NCBI GenBank assembly: GCA_028671895.1
Contig: JAPMAC010000221.1
Span: 992,001-1,056,000, forward strand
From: Oenanthe sinensis
Lineage: Eukaryota; Streptophyta; Magnoliopsida; Apiales; Apiaceae
DNA length: 64,000 nt
Direction of reading: 5' to 3'
Shown here: positions 46,981 through 59,395 of the stretch, piece after piece
How positions within the stretch are numbered: the stretch's first letter is position 1
Layout: the number at the start of each line of letters is the position of its first letter
Notes under the pieces: model-generated
What the model was told of the DNA's origin: nothing
The model's database searches: none
What the model saw: the letters and a program-made list of their open reading frames with translations, nothing else
Made by a program: the position numbers and the translations under genes

Positions 46981-47482
46981 CTGAGCCGATGAATATGGAT
47001 AGTAAGGGGAAAAGTAACATATTATATTTAAATATTGTATCAAATTTCACTTAAAATTAGAAATTTAAAAAATAGTTTATATTATATTATTAAAATATTA
47101 AAAATCCAGTAATTAGTTGATCGTTATTTGATCCATCGGTTAATTAATATTGAATCGATTTTTTAAATATTAATCTTATTATTTTAAAATTATGTTTCAA
47201 AAACTTTTTGAAACAAAAATTTATAAAAAATATTTTATACTCTTTAATTTAAAATTTTACTTCAAGTTTAGTTTTAGCCACAATAGCCTGCCCTAAACTC
47301 TGTGTGTGTGTGAGAGAGAGAGCGCTAAATAACACAAACTCATCCCCCAGGGTAACGAAAATCAAAGGTACAAACTTTACGATTTCAATTATGTATCTCT
47401 TATTATTTCATTATGAATTGATCGAACAGTAATTATTATTGTTCTAATTTGTGTGTTTATTTGATTTGATCAGGAGAATCAG
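46981..47482 (+). promoter_or_regulatory. Promoter and 5' UTR region of NDUFA8
   Basis: About 500 bases between copia F and the start codon. Strongly AT-rich to 47280, then a (TG)n(AG)n microsatellite at 47297-47325. A possible 5' UTR intron runs from a donor at 47368 (AAAG/GTAC) to an acceptor at 47473 (GATCAG), nine bases before the ATG. I cannot place the transcription start with certainty. Confidence 0.5.
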
Positions 47483-50400
47483 ATGTCGACGACGGTGAAT
47501 TATAGCGGAGATCCCATACCCACATCGGCTGTATTGATGTCCGCTTCTAAGCATATAGCTACTCGATGCCGAAACGAGAATGTTGCGTTTCTTATGTGCA
47601 AAAAGAATGATCCTAATCCCGAAAAATGTCTCGAAAAAGGTCAACAAGTTACGCGTTGTGTGCTTAGCCTGTAAGTATTTTTACATCTATATGTATAGTT
47701 AGATTTGTATATTGGGTGTTTTCAACTCGAAAAAAAATATAATTTTGAAATTTAGATGAATAGATGGCTGTGTGTGAAGGATTAGGGCTTTTTGTTAATT
47801 TAGTTTTCGTAGTGTTTATTATAGAATTAAGGGGTGGTTTTGTTTTTTAATTGTGTACTGATGAGAATGATTATTATTGGCAATGTATTTGTACTGTTCT
47901 AGTTATTGCATTTGTTAATTGCATTATTTTGACTTTGATATCGGTTGTGTTTATTGATCATTTTGATGCTACAGCCTGAACTTTTAAGGTATTTTCTGGA
48001 TATCGATGGCTTATGACATGATTCCTACTATTTTGGAATTTGTAAATAATAATCGTAAACTGTTGTGATTTAGTGCTGTGTATATATTGGTGTTTTCGTG
48101 TACCTTTATCTGTAAGTTCTATTTGATTGATATGTGGAGGTTTTTATTGTGCATTGACTTTATGAAAAGATGCACCCATGAGATTATGTTAAAGTGGATT
48201 AAAACCTGCATTTCTTTGCAGCCATCTTAGCTGGCTAGTTGTCTGTCTAATATGTTGTAACTCTATTATTCACCAATTAATTATCATATCAATCAGATCC
48301 TTTTACATACAATTGCTTTAGTAATGAACTTATGATTACCACACCACCTGTACCATTCTGTGCTGTATTTAATGCTTCTCGTATGTTAGAATATTGTATT
48401 TTTAACCAGGTCTTCCTAAAGCTCTAGATCAAATTTTGACAATAATAAATTCATTGCAACTAGCATAAAGAATTAGCTACGTTTTATATATACAGCTTCT
48501 AGAGCTGTTCAGTAAGCATTACTATTACATACATATTACTAATTTGATCGATGTAACTATATAGCACTCTAGTTGTATATAAACCAGTAAAATATTTGCT
48601 GAAATAATAAACACTAGGAGTGTAATGTTTGCCTTTTTTCTCACTTATAGGAGGAGAATGACCAATTAAGTAGGGTACGATTATAGAATGTGGCAAAATG
48701 ACATATTCAATTACACATTAGAAAAGATAATATTAAATATTATCTAAATTTAGATGCATTTTTGGTTCTATATTTGAAACAAAGGATGGATCCATTCATC
48801 CTTGCCAAATCATCAATAACTACACCCGGAGGGTAAGAGTTAAACAATTATTATATTGTATATCATCAAATACCAAAACCATATGAAATGGGTAAAAGTT
48901 AAAAACATTAGATAAATTTGAAAATAGTTATGAAACTAGAACTTTATTTTAGCACCAAAAAACACTTTCTGATGCTATATTCAACCATTTGGCTTGCTCT
49001 GATGCTATATTATAGCAATAGCAATGGATATTTAGGATCTAGTTTTGGAATTGCTCTTAGAGCAGGTCCGATGCTAGATGCTAAATATCTATTGCTACTG
49101 CTATAATATAACATCAAAAAGTGTTTTTTGTTGCTAAAATAAAAGTTGCACTCTAATGCTAGTTTCATAACTAGTTTTAAATTTAGCGAACTTTTTTCAA
49201 CTTTTATTTATTTCAATATATTTTTGGTATTTAGTAATGTACAATACAATAATTGTTTAACTATTATCTTCCATTTGTAGTTATTGATGATGTGGCAAGG
49301 ATGGATCATTGGTTTCAAATATAGAATCCATCCGTGGTTTCAAATATAGAACCAAGGATGCATTTATGCGTGGATGCATCCAAATATAAAACCCTTTGGA
49401 GTTGAATTTTTATGCATTTGGTGCTATAATATAGCAATAGAACCAATTATAGCATTGTATTGGACTTGCTCTAAGATATTATAACAATAGCATCCTAAGC
49501 AGTTTTATGTTTAGTATATTGTCTTCGTGCCACCTTTGACTCATAGAAAAAAAAAAGGGACTGGACATGCTTAAATTTTTTCATATGAGATTATGCTCAG
49601 TTACTTATAGGAGGTTAGATGACAAGGCTTATGGTTAAATTTTGAACTTGGAATAAAAACATATCTAACACTTCAGCATAATAATACAACTTGTGTACCA
49701 GGCATATGTCTTTATCAAATAATTACAATGAATGTTGGTGCCAAAAATAAGTTTCTCTAACAAGATCAGACATCAGACAGTCCCATCTAAAACTAGGGAA
49801 GTGGAAAGTCTAGAGGTACAGGGGAGAGTGAACAAAACTGTTTAAACTAAACAAATGAATCCAAATAGAACAAGGTGACAAATTCTCAGAGTCCTCAAGA
49901 GGGCCCCTAATCAGTGAATAAGTTTCTGTTGGAGAGTTCTTGTCGATTGATGAGAAGTTCGGACCATCTCTTCTTCTATGCTTCTTTCAATCAGGAGGCG
50001 TGCTGTTTTACCTCAAAAAACACATGAATCCCAAATGCAGAAATATGACTATTTTGTTGCTTATTGACATATTTTTCAGATTGTCTAACACTTCAACTCT
50101 GATTAGTTTCTGGCCCATGTTGAGAAATTGTATCAGTTGTGTAATGATAATATATACCTCTAACAACAGGATTAGAAGTCTTTTTCTTCTGGGTTTTCTT
50201 ATGCTGCTTGCCTGTTTTAGGTTCAAAGGTTTCATAGTTAAATGCAGAAGTGGATCAAAAAGGGGAAATATGTTCCCTATTGTAATCTGTATACAAGTGT
50301 TGTAGCTTATAAACTGAGTATATATTGTTGTGTATAGATGTCAATCATAATATATGCTCCCTTTGTCCCAAATACTTTGGCTTAGTTTCAACTATGTTGT

Positions 50401-51059
50401 TTTAGTTTTATTAAATTTTGACTTGGGATCTATAAATGTTGTTTAATATTTTATAAATGTTTGAATCTTATAATAGATTAAATATAATGATTTATGATTT
50501 TTTTTTAAAATTAATTTTAATAATATAATATGAATAATTTGCATCACGAAATTGGTCTCGTTTTTTTTTTTTTTTGCTAAATTAAATTTGTCAATGTGAC
50601 CACAAGAAGTCAAATAAGCCAAGAATTTTGAGACAGGGTGAGTATATGGTTATATACTGCATAGGTTCCTAAACTAGTTTGGTGCATACTTTTGAAGTTC
50701 CATATTTTTGACCTTTCGCGTGACTCTCATGTAGGATAGGATTTGGCATCATAGCATAATGACTTGCAGGGAAGCAAAATAATACATGGGGTTATTCTGC
50801 AATTAACTTTGTGTGAACTGTTTTTGCTATACATTTAAGCTTCAACCTATATTAGATTGTACATTGTTTAAGAAAAGATCTTGGATTAGTTAACAATTCT
50901 GATTAGTTTTGGATTTTGCAATGCAGACTAAAAGATCTTCATCAGAGTTGTACAAAAGAGATGGATGATTATGCTGGTTGTATGTATTATAATACGGACG
51001 AGTTTGAGCGATGTCGCAAAGAGCAACAAAAGTTTGAGAAAGCATGCCCATTGCAGTAA
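47483..51059 (+). CDS. NDUFA8: NADH dehydrogenase (ubiquinone) 1 alpha subcomplex subunit 8, CHCH type
   Basis: Two exons, 47483-47670 and 50927-51059, joined by a GT-AG intron of 3256 bases in phase 2, give exactly 106 residues, the usual length of the plant protein. It is an accessory subunit of mitochondrial complex I, facing the intermembrane space, and is imported and oxidised by the Mia40 route like other CHCH proteins. Eight cysteines form two CHCH domains: pairs 29/39 and 49/59 (C-x9-C twice), then 71/81 (C-x9-C) and 92/103 (C-x10-C). There is no cleavable presequence, as expected. The ATG is the only reasonable start. The intron has grown by insertion of two miniature elements. The next gene, SCL28, is convergent, 1.7 kb downstream. 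Confidence 0.95.
48740..49396. mobile_element. Foldback-type miniature element in NDUFA8 intron
   Basis: About 650 bases that form one long imperfect palindrome centred near 49060. For example GTTATGAAACTAGAACTTTA on the left faces CTAGTTTCATAACTAG on the right, and AAAACACTTTCTGATGC faces CATCAAAAAGTGTTTT. The outer arms share GGTTCTATATTTGAAAC. No coding capacity. Edges and target duplication are not certain. Confidence 0.7.
50353..50644. mobile_element. Stowaway-like MITE in NDUFA8 intron
   Basis: Left end GCTCCCTTTGTCCCAAATAC and right end (reverse complement) ACTCACCCTGTCTCAAAATT are inverted repeats matching the Stowaway consensus (CTCCCTCCGTCCC type). TA flanks both sides, the usual Tc1/mariner target. 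About 290 bases, no coding capacity. Confidence 0.85.
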
Positions 51060-52743
51060 TGAAAATTCTTCTGCATCTGTGCTCTTAATAATATAAAACA
51101 TTCTGTAATGAGCAGCATTCAAAATTTATGTCCATCCAGTAGACTGTTGTGTGAATGCGGCCAGATGCGTATCTCACAAGATTGTTTTGGAGAATGTTTT
51201 TTTACTAGCAAGACTGTCCTATTTTCTGATGAATCTGATTTATGAATCATTTCAATGAATATCTACTTGTTCCTATAAATTGGTGCATTGTTAGTATAGT
51301 TACTTTCCAAAATAGGGAAGAAAATCGTTGGAGAAAAAAAATTAGTTATGACAGGAGTCCTTGGCAAAATCAGAAGTGTTTTCAAGTTAATATGAATGCG
51401 GACCCGTTTTATACTATACACAAAAAAATATACATATATATTCCAGAGATTAAAATTTGTGATGCATCATACAATAATTTTAATAATAGTCGAGGGATTA
51501 TAATTAAAACAAATGAGTTTTGACTCATCTTTTGGATTGACTATCAATTGTTATGTAAGCGAAAATGTAAAAATTATATTTATAAAACTAAAATCTTAAC
51601 TCGCCCTTTGTTTTTGTGCTTAGAGATCATAATATATGTATGTGTACGCATTTATATTTGGAGATATAATTGATGAATTTTCTTGATGATCTGAGTTTTA
51701 ATTTTAAAGATAGAGAATTAAGAAAAGGAGTTGGGGGATTAAAATCGAGTTTTTCAGTGAGATAGGTTGATTTATTTTGAGATCGGATAGGTAGCGTCTC
51801 CTAGTAAGTGAAGAGAAGCTGAACCAGGGACTTCTTCTGCCCCGTAAAAAGGTTGCTCTCCTCTCCAAATTTCTTATATCAGCAAGGTTTGGAATGTATT
51901 TTCAGTGAATTATTAAATCGTTCTGAGTTAAGCAATCCAATATTCTTACATACAGGACCTGCTATTTATTTTATGCTAAAAATTAATAACAAAACTCCGT
52001 TAAAAAGTCAACTTCAGACGTGCAAGTTTTAACCAAGTAGAATGATTCAATTGCAAAAAATTTATTAGTTTGATTTAGCAAAAAAAAACAGTTTTTATTA
52101 ATTTGGTAAATGGTAACCTTAATGCAAACTTTCTGAGTTAGAATGATTCAATTGCAAATTGGAACTCAATTTAATTATGTTTTAGTCATTTAACCTAATA
52201 TAATAGTATTTGATTGTTCGGTAAAAAATTCGACTAATATTTCTACCTTTGACCATGCAAGACTGAAACAAACCAAACAACTATCCCATTCATGACTATA
52301 TAAACCAAGTATATAACCCATATTCTTACAGCCACAATATTTGCCAAAAAGACTAACACATACATTCCATCTGAAGTTGAAACAAAAGAAAAGGTAAATT
52401 TCAGTCACAGACATAGTCGATGAATACAATATACTCTTGATCCAGCTTTAACTAATGCCCGTTCTCTTTGGAGGGACTGAACGTTAAAGATAGCACCATA
52501 ACTTTATAATCCATCAGTGAGGGCTGCACACCAAGAAAAGTAAATTGGTAACTGCCAACCAACAAGGAAAAGATAAATCCACCGAGAATATTGTGCAAAT
52601 ATTTCATACCATCGTAAACCTCTTTTTATTACCAAAAATGTCCATACTCCCTTTTTTTTTCTAGAATCATAGTTCAACATTATGTAGAAAATGATTATTC
52701 ATAGGGTGCAAGCTAAACATAATATGTACCTGTAGGACCGAGA
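51060..52743. other. Intergenic region between NDUFA8 and SCL28
   Basis: Holds the 3' ends of both convergent genes. AT-rich, with several AATAAA-like hexamers. A more GC-balanced piece at about 51770-51860 is not explained. No open frame with recognisable content and no RNA gene seen. Confidence 0.5.
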
Positions 52744-55700
52744 TCAAGATCTTGAGAGGCTACGAGAGTTTTTCCTAGGACTTTGAGATTCAGATCGAGA
52801 TCGACCATGCGCATAGTCCTCATGGTCAAGATACCGTCCACTCTCTCCTTGATCAGCCCTGTCGGTAGACTTCAAATTTCTCTCTTCACGTGAATAGGGT
52901 TCTTCTGAAATTGACCTAGATCGCCTTGTAGACCTTTGATTTTCCATGTAATCTCTCTCACAATTGCGAGGGGACACAGATCTTGAAATGGATCTAGATC
53001 GACGTGAAGAGTATCGAGCATGCCTTCCTCTCTCATCCCTGTCCAGGTAAATAATAAAAGGACTGAGTGACAAATGAAAATTAGACAGAGTACAAGCAAA
53101 TTTCTAGATTCTTACAATATTATCATGTCCCTGCCTTGGATGTTCAAACTTTTCAATGGGAAACAATTTTGAAAAATATATTCAGGTAAATCTAACATAA
53201 AGTCACAAAGGTAGAGAAAAAACATCACATCTTCCCCACACAGAAGCAATTGAAGAATAACCTTTACCTGCATCTTTTTCAGTGTTCCAGATAAACATAA
53301 AAAACTTTCATCAAAACACTTTTTACGCTCATGGATTGCTGGTACATCAGCATCTGATAACTTCACAGCTCTTCTAGCTTCAACTACCTCACACTATCTT
53401 TATCATAGATATTTTCATCATTAGCAATCATTATAACTTTGAATGGCTTCCATTTGAGGGTGGCCTCTTTCTTTGGGCAAACTATAAACGATTTTTTCTT
53501 TCTCTAACTGGATATATGCAACACATCAAGATATCAAACTAAGAAATGTAATGGAAGACTTATTATTGTATAATATCCTGCACTGTGTTTAACATCTTTG
53601 TTTTAAAGAATGTAGAAACCTTACACAGTTACATGCAAAGTCATTAGAACACAGTGCATGCAATCGTAGATTACGGACGAATTTAGAGACCTCTGTAGAG
53701 GCTTAAATATAAAAGGTAAGTAATTGATCTTTGACTTTATGATCCCTTTCCCATTTGTCGTTATTAGGCCAGAATTCTTTAAATCTCTGATTCACTTTAA
53801 ACAATCTGCATGAACAACATTATTAGCAGATTGATCCTAAAACCAAGGAAGCATATGCATCATTAAATAACTTAATAATGGAAAACAGATCAAAATGGTA
53901 TGATCATGCTGATAAAATGACACTTAGTTACGAGTGGGGCCTTTATGAATCTTTTAATTTTAAAGTAGGAAGTAGCAGAAAGGCTAAAAGTGTTTAGGAA
54001 AAAAAAAACAAGTAAAAGCTCTATTTTGCTTTTTCTTCTTTCCCCGGCACTAAGCAGTCAGGGAGCAGATGCAGCAATAAACTAACACACAATATCACAA
54101 TGGGAAAAAGTGTCAACTCTAACAAACCTACTAAAACAAAAAAGTAAGCAAAAAGTTTGAGATGAAATAATGCAACTCCTATATTAAGATTGGAAAGCAT
54201 CGTAAACTGCAAACATACACGTACAAAAGAAATAAGATGACATACAACTAGTAGCAAGAAAGGAAGAATTTTAAGCAACTCGCAAGTACTATAAATACAT
54301 AGTTAACCAAATAAGTTCAATCAATCAAAAACAATTACAGATATTGTTAAGTCCTAAACAACAACAGAAGTATGAATTGAGAAAATAAACTACAACATAA
54401 CTTAGCAAATATTACAAAATGCTCAAGTAAATGAATGAGAATAATTGTAAGGCAATAGTTCTCTTTATTTATTTGCAAGTATTTAAACCCTCGAGTCCAT
54501 TTAGTTTCAAACTAACAAGCCTTTAATGACTGAATTGTTTAGCGAAGCAGCTAGGCCCATCATTTTTCAATCCCGAGTATTAAACAGTATTTTGATATTC
54601 ACATGAAAAAAAATATCACATGCATTTATGCAAACACTTCACAACCTACCTGCAACAAATTTTCCAAATTTAAAGCTTTCACTGAAACAGGTAACGAAGC
54701 AATGTGCTCTAAATGCTAAATTTCCTGATATATGTTTTGACGAAAAAATATAAGCATTAACATTTTACTTATACCAGTTTTCCTTAGTTTACTAAATAAG
54801 TTCATATATGCTCTATATAAAGACACTAAAATATGGATAATTAATAAATTTATTACAGTTTCCATTGTAACAGGTAATAGACTACCAATAAGTTGGCATC
54901 TAGCCAGATATAATTTAGATGCTTAAAAGGAATTATAGATGGCCCGTCCCAGCAAAAAATATAACATCTTATACAATGATATCAATGGACTTTGATTAAT
55001 AAGATATTTAGCTTCCATAGCATGATATTATCTACTCTTGAGAAGAAACACATAAGTGTTTACATTAAGCTCAATCACTCCAAAAATCCTTCTATGAGAC
55101 AGTTGGGCAATTTTAACAAGGATACTAGACTACACTATCACAAGTACAAATAAGTTTCTCATTCCAGCATTTGAATAGGATGCAAAATGAAAACGAATAT
55201 AAATAGCTAGCTAAATAGCTTCCATGTAAATGTTTTAGTAAGATTTAAGATACTTTTTTTAACTTTACAGTGTGATGAAAGGGCAGGATATATAAAAGAA
55301 TCAACGGACTAATTCTATTTTTCAGATATAGTACCATACCTGGAGGCACGTCTTGGTGGAGAAAGAGAACGTGAATACGCTGCCATGGTAAATAGTAAAA
55401 TAGTTTAGCCAATACATAATATATCCATGCTGATGTGATGATGGACTATTTCTCGATTTTTTTATAAATTAAATCAGTCACAACATAAGCTACAATATGG
55501 CAAAACTTCATCGATATTAAAATGATTGAAAGGATTAGAGGTTCAAACTAACAGCGATATCTGTGCCTTGGTGACCTTGAGCGACTTCGCCTCCCATAAC
55601 TTTCACGTCCACTACTGAAAGGACAAAAGAAAGGAAATGAATGTTAGTGCAAGCTTTAAATGTTATACAGTCTTGCATTACATTTCTGAAGCCGCAGGAG

Positions 55701-57399
55701 AAAAGATAGTCCCACACCTCACACGTGACAACCTACGCATTTCCTGTGGAGTTTTCCTGTTTTCCTCGGCAAAAACAATTCTAATCTCCCGTCCTCCGAT
55801 AACTGTGTTATTCAGTCGCTTTTTTGCCTCCGCAGCATCATCTGCAAAACGGAACTTCACAAACCCAAAGCCTCTTGCTTCCCTGAAAATTTATGAGAAC
55901 TATAAGCGGCAGGATCAGCAAATGACATGTGCTGGATAAAAAAAAAACTATCCTGCACAAATACAATATAGAGACTTAAACCTTTATCCCTATGACTGTG
56001 CTGCATGTGTTGCAAAGTGTAATTTATGAGATAAAATTTAAATTTTCAATTATCAAAGTACAATTTACTCTTATATTTCCTCATAATACACTGTGGCATT
56101 CCGAAGAAAAGATATATTTGTATGAGGCTTACTGTTGATTTTAATGCGAAAGGTAAAGATTATCCTCTTAGTCTAGTTATTATTTCTTTTCTTTTGCTTT
56201 TCCATTCAACAAGAGAAGCATCCTTTCTGGCCTAAGATTTTATTTTGAAATATTAGATATCTTTTATAATATGATGTAAATGATGAACTTGATATTTCAT
56301 ATCATTCCCTCCTAGGAATTCATAATCACATGCCAGCCGCTCCAATTGTACTAACTCTTTTAACCATCTGTCTATCCGAATGAACCGATTAACACGTAAA
56401 TGCACCAAATCTCCTCTCCTCGCAGAGATGACAAAGAGGAACAACTTGGTGGTAAAGAACGAATATTGCTGTATATATACAAACTTCGCTAATAATAAAA
56501 CTGATGGCAGAATGCACGCCTAAGTTATGATAGAAAAAGGATACCCGGTATAGTAATTCTTAGGAAGATAGACATCTTTCACCGGACCGAATCTTTCAAA
56601 AGGAATTCTAAGATCTTCCACCCTGCAACATATAAAGTAGATCCATTATTAAGATATCTCATGCGATTTAACCAAATTTTTATTAAAAAGAAATGCTGAT
56701 ACATGCTGTTCACTGGCAGGTATCAAATCCTGGTCTACTCTTTCAAGTACAAGAACATTCTTAAAGATAGACAACTTATAAATTTAGATGCTAAAACATC
56801 ATCATCCTTGTAAGAGCCTTGCAAAACGTTAAAACTTAGGCCGCAACTGTTAAGCATGTAAAAATATTTTCCAAGTTTCCCTTTGTTTGTTTGCTTAAAA
56901 AATTAGTCAAAGGAATTTTTTATTTTTTTCCGCCAAGTGTCAAAGGAAAATATTATGCAACTTATTTCCCCTCCCTAAAATTCTTCAAAACAAAATAATA
57001 TACACCAATCAAACAAAAAAGCCTTAATAACCTTTCTTTCTCAATTTACACATAAGTTTCGACAAGCTACGGAAAACCATGAACTTACAATTCCAAAGAG
57101 CTGACTACAATAATCATCCAACGATAACGATAGAATTCAAAACAAGAGTAATATCATAATTTAAACTAAACACATCGACATAATTAATAACACAAGGCCT
57201 AAATTATTAACATAAATAAACTGTATAAATAGACAAGTGCAATTTATTAACAGGGGTACCTAGCAGTGAGAGAAATGTTACGAACGAGGAGACCGGTGGG
57301 GCCAGGTGAACGAACATGATGGCGGTGGTCACGAGGATCGTCGTATCTCTTCCGGCGAACCGGACTGTCGCTCCGGCTTCTGCTTCTGTATCTTCCCAT
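52744..57399 (-). CDS. SCL28: SC35-like serine/arginine-rich splicing factor, SCL28-like
   Basis: Six coding exons on the minus strand: 57399-57260, 56622-56545, 55882-55718, 55614-55553, 55379-55340 and 53038-52744; all borders are GT/AG and phases agree, giving 780 bases and 259 residues. The protein starts MGRYRSRSRSDSPVRRKRYD, the short N-terminal charged extension of the plant SCL subfamily. One RRM follows (about residues 36-115) with RNP2 LLVRNI (37-42) and RNP1 RGFGFVKF (76-83). After FAEENRKTPQEMR comes an arginine/serine-rich tail (SRSRSPR, SRRSRSISRSVSPR, SRSLSRS). Nuclear pre-mRNA splicing regulator. VKDVYLPKNYYTG and VIGGREIRIVFAEENRKTP favour SCL28 over SCL30/33. The last coding base is 10 bases upstream of a donor-like GTACAT, so the 3' end may be alternatively spliced. 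Confidence 0.92.
53268..53512 (-). other. Coding-like open stretches in an SCL28 intron, not recognised
   Basis: On the minus strand, 53390-53268 is open for 41 codons (contains AVKLSDADVPAIHERKKCFD) and ends at a good donor (ATGCAG/GTAAAG). Another piece starts after an acceptor-like TATCCAG at about 53510 (LEKEKIVYSLPKERGHPQME). Composition looks coding rather than random. It is not part of the SCL28 frame as assigned. It could be remnants of another gene's exons or unused cassette exons. Confidence 0.35.
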
Positions 57400-57650
57400 C
57401 TCTTTCTTCACCAAAACCCTAACCCCCCAATTATTACTATCCTCGCTTTAAATTATTCCCATCGCACGCACATTTTTCATATATTTAAATTATTTATTTT
57501 AAAATTATTAATATTTTTATAATTTTAATAAGTTTTGATATATTATAATTATAATATTTTTAAAATTTAAAATTATTTAAATTATATATTCATACATTAA
57601 CTGAATTAAATATAAATAAAAAATTATAAACTATTTAAAATAAACTTGGA
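57400..57650 (-). promoter_or_regulatory. 5' UTR and promoter region of SCL28
   Basis: Directly upstream of the ATG on the minus strand lie a purine-rich leader (GAAGAAAGAG) and a TTAGGGTTTTGG sequence, a telo-box-like motif common in front of plant genes for translation and RNA processing. Beyond about 57480 the sequence is very AT-rich. The Tat element begins within about 250 bases, so the intact promoter is short or has been invaded. Confidence 0.5.
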
Positions 57651-58223
57651 AGATAATTAAATGGATCAAAATCATATTGCAATTAATGAGTAATGAGAGT
57701 TTTCGAGTTTTAATGACTAAACTTATGTTTCGTAATTAATCAGGTCCTGGTAAGTTGTCTATGTATCTCAAAAGTATTTGAGAATCAAACCAAAAAATGT
57801 AATTCATGGGTTATGCTCTTTATATAGGCGCACAATGGCCTATGAATTAAATTAAGGTTAGACTCTTAGTGATAAGGTCTCTTAAACCTTCTTGGAATGA
57901 GAGTTCTCGTTAGACTCTTATAAATGAGGTCTTCTTGGTGATAAGGTTTCTAGAACCTTCAGAGAATGAGGGCCCTCACAGGACTCTTTGAAACTTTTAT
58001 TGAGCCTTTATTAATTAATTATGAGATTAATTAATAGTAAAGGCTATTTAGGCCTAAGGCCTCCACAGAGCATATGGACCGGATTTGTAAATCCAGTTGT
58101 TCCTTGAATTATTATTCCTTGTTCATTTAAAGGTTCCAAGCCTTTGGACCATTACAGATTAAATAAATGAAATAATAAATATCACATTTATTATTTCCTT
58201 AGGGTTATTTTTTACTCATATCA
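57650..58223 (-). mobile_element. 3' LTR of Tat-lineage gypsy G3 (left edge uncertain)
   Basis: Ends ACTCATATCA at 58223, followed by a polypurine tract. On the minus strand the LTR starts TGATATGAG and contains a TATA box (CTATATAAAG) at about 57826-57817, placing its promoter in the usual position. The other edge lies somewhere in 57535-57700; no clear target duplication could be found. Confidence 0.6.
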
Positions 58224-58241
58224 TTTGACCCCCAACTTCTA
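58224..58241 (-). promoter_or_regulatory. Polypurine tract of G3
   Basis: The plus strand reads TTTGACCCCCAACTTCTAGG, giving a minus-strand purine run AAGTTGGGGGTCAAA immediately upstream of the 3' LTR. Confidence 0.7.
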
Positions 58242-58449
58242 GGAAAAAATTCTTGAGTTTTCGTAGAAGTTATAACTAGTCGTCTTTAGACTTGGAGTTT
58301 ATTATTACATTCCTTTTATCTAGGATTATCATGTTGGTGTAAATGTGTGAAGTGACCTACACATTTACAACGATCTCTTGGCCTTTTATGAGGCTAAAAC
58401 TCTTTGTTTGTTCATTCGAGTACGAATTTATTGTAAACTTATTGTGTCT

Positions 58450-59395
58450 ACAGACATCCGATTATTGGGTATTTGTCCCACAATTATTTTCAAAAATAAT
58501 TGAGGACTTTTCTTTATTTTCTATACCCCATAGGTATTTTTATAATTTTTCATAACATTTTAATATTTTCAGTGTACCCACAGACATTTTTATTAATTTT
58601 TTCCTAATAATTTAGAACTTTTATGTACTCACGAGTATTTTCCTTAATTTTTTCTAATATTTTAGGATTATTTGTATACCCACAAATATTTTTCCTAATA
58701 ATTTTGGAATTTTTATCTATCCACGAGTATCTTTTCTTAATTTTTCCTAATATTTTAGGAAATTTTTGTGTACCCACATGTATTTTTCTTAATTTTTCCT
58801 AATCATTTAAATTTTTTGTGTACCCACAAACTTTTTTCTTAATTTTTCTTAAATATTTAGGAATTTTTATGTACCATCGGGTATTTTTCTTAAATTTTCC
58901 TAATATTTTAGGATTTTTTGTATACCCGCAGATATTTTTCCTAATAATTTAGGAATTTTTATGTACCCACATGTATTTTTCTTAATTATTCATAATATTT
59001 AAGGAATTTCTGTGTACCCATGGGTATTTTTTTAAAATTTTTCTAATAATTTAGGAAATTTTATGTACCCACGGGTATTTTCTTTAATATTTTAGGATTT
59101 TTTGTATACCCACATATATTTTTCTTTATAATTTAGGAATTGTTTTGTACCCACAGGTATTGTTCTTAATTATTCTTAATATTTTAGAAATTTTTGTATA
59201 CCCACGGATATTTTTCCTAATAGTTTAGGATTTTTTGTGTACCCGCGTGTATTTTTCTTAAATTCCTAATAATTTAGAAATTTTTATGTAACCACAAATA
59301 TTTTTTTCTTAATTATTCCTAATATTTTATGAAATTTTTGTGTACCCACGTGTATTTTTTTCTAATAATTTAGGAATATTTTATTTATCTTTCCA
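58450..59395. repeat. Array of degenerate ~48-bp repeats in G3 3' UTR
   Basis: About 18 units with core GTACCCACRGGTATTTTTC followed by TTAATTTTTCCTAATAATTTAGGAATTTTT. Cores are seen near 58524, 58574, 58676, 58771, 58816, 58870, 58965, 59014, 59065, 59107, 59147, 59199, 59240, 59290 and 59341, with spacing between about 40 and 55. The units differ by substitutions and small indels, so the array is older than the 96-bp array beside it. Confidence 0.85.

Noticed and set aside
49940..50305. 121-codon plus-strand open frame in the NDUFA8 intron
   Set aside because: No recognisable motif, composition follows the AT-rich intron, and it ends in a MITE-adjacent region. Probably chance.
53112..53366. 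84-codon minus-strand frame as an SCL28 exon
   Set aside because: Including it would break the phase between the exons at 55340 and 53038, which join correctly without it. Kept only as an unexplained segment.
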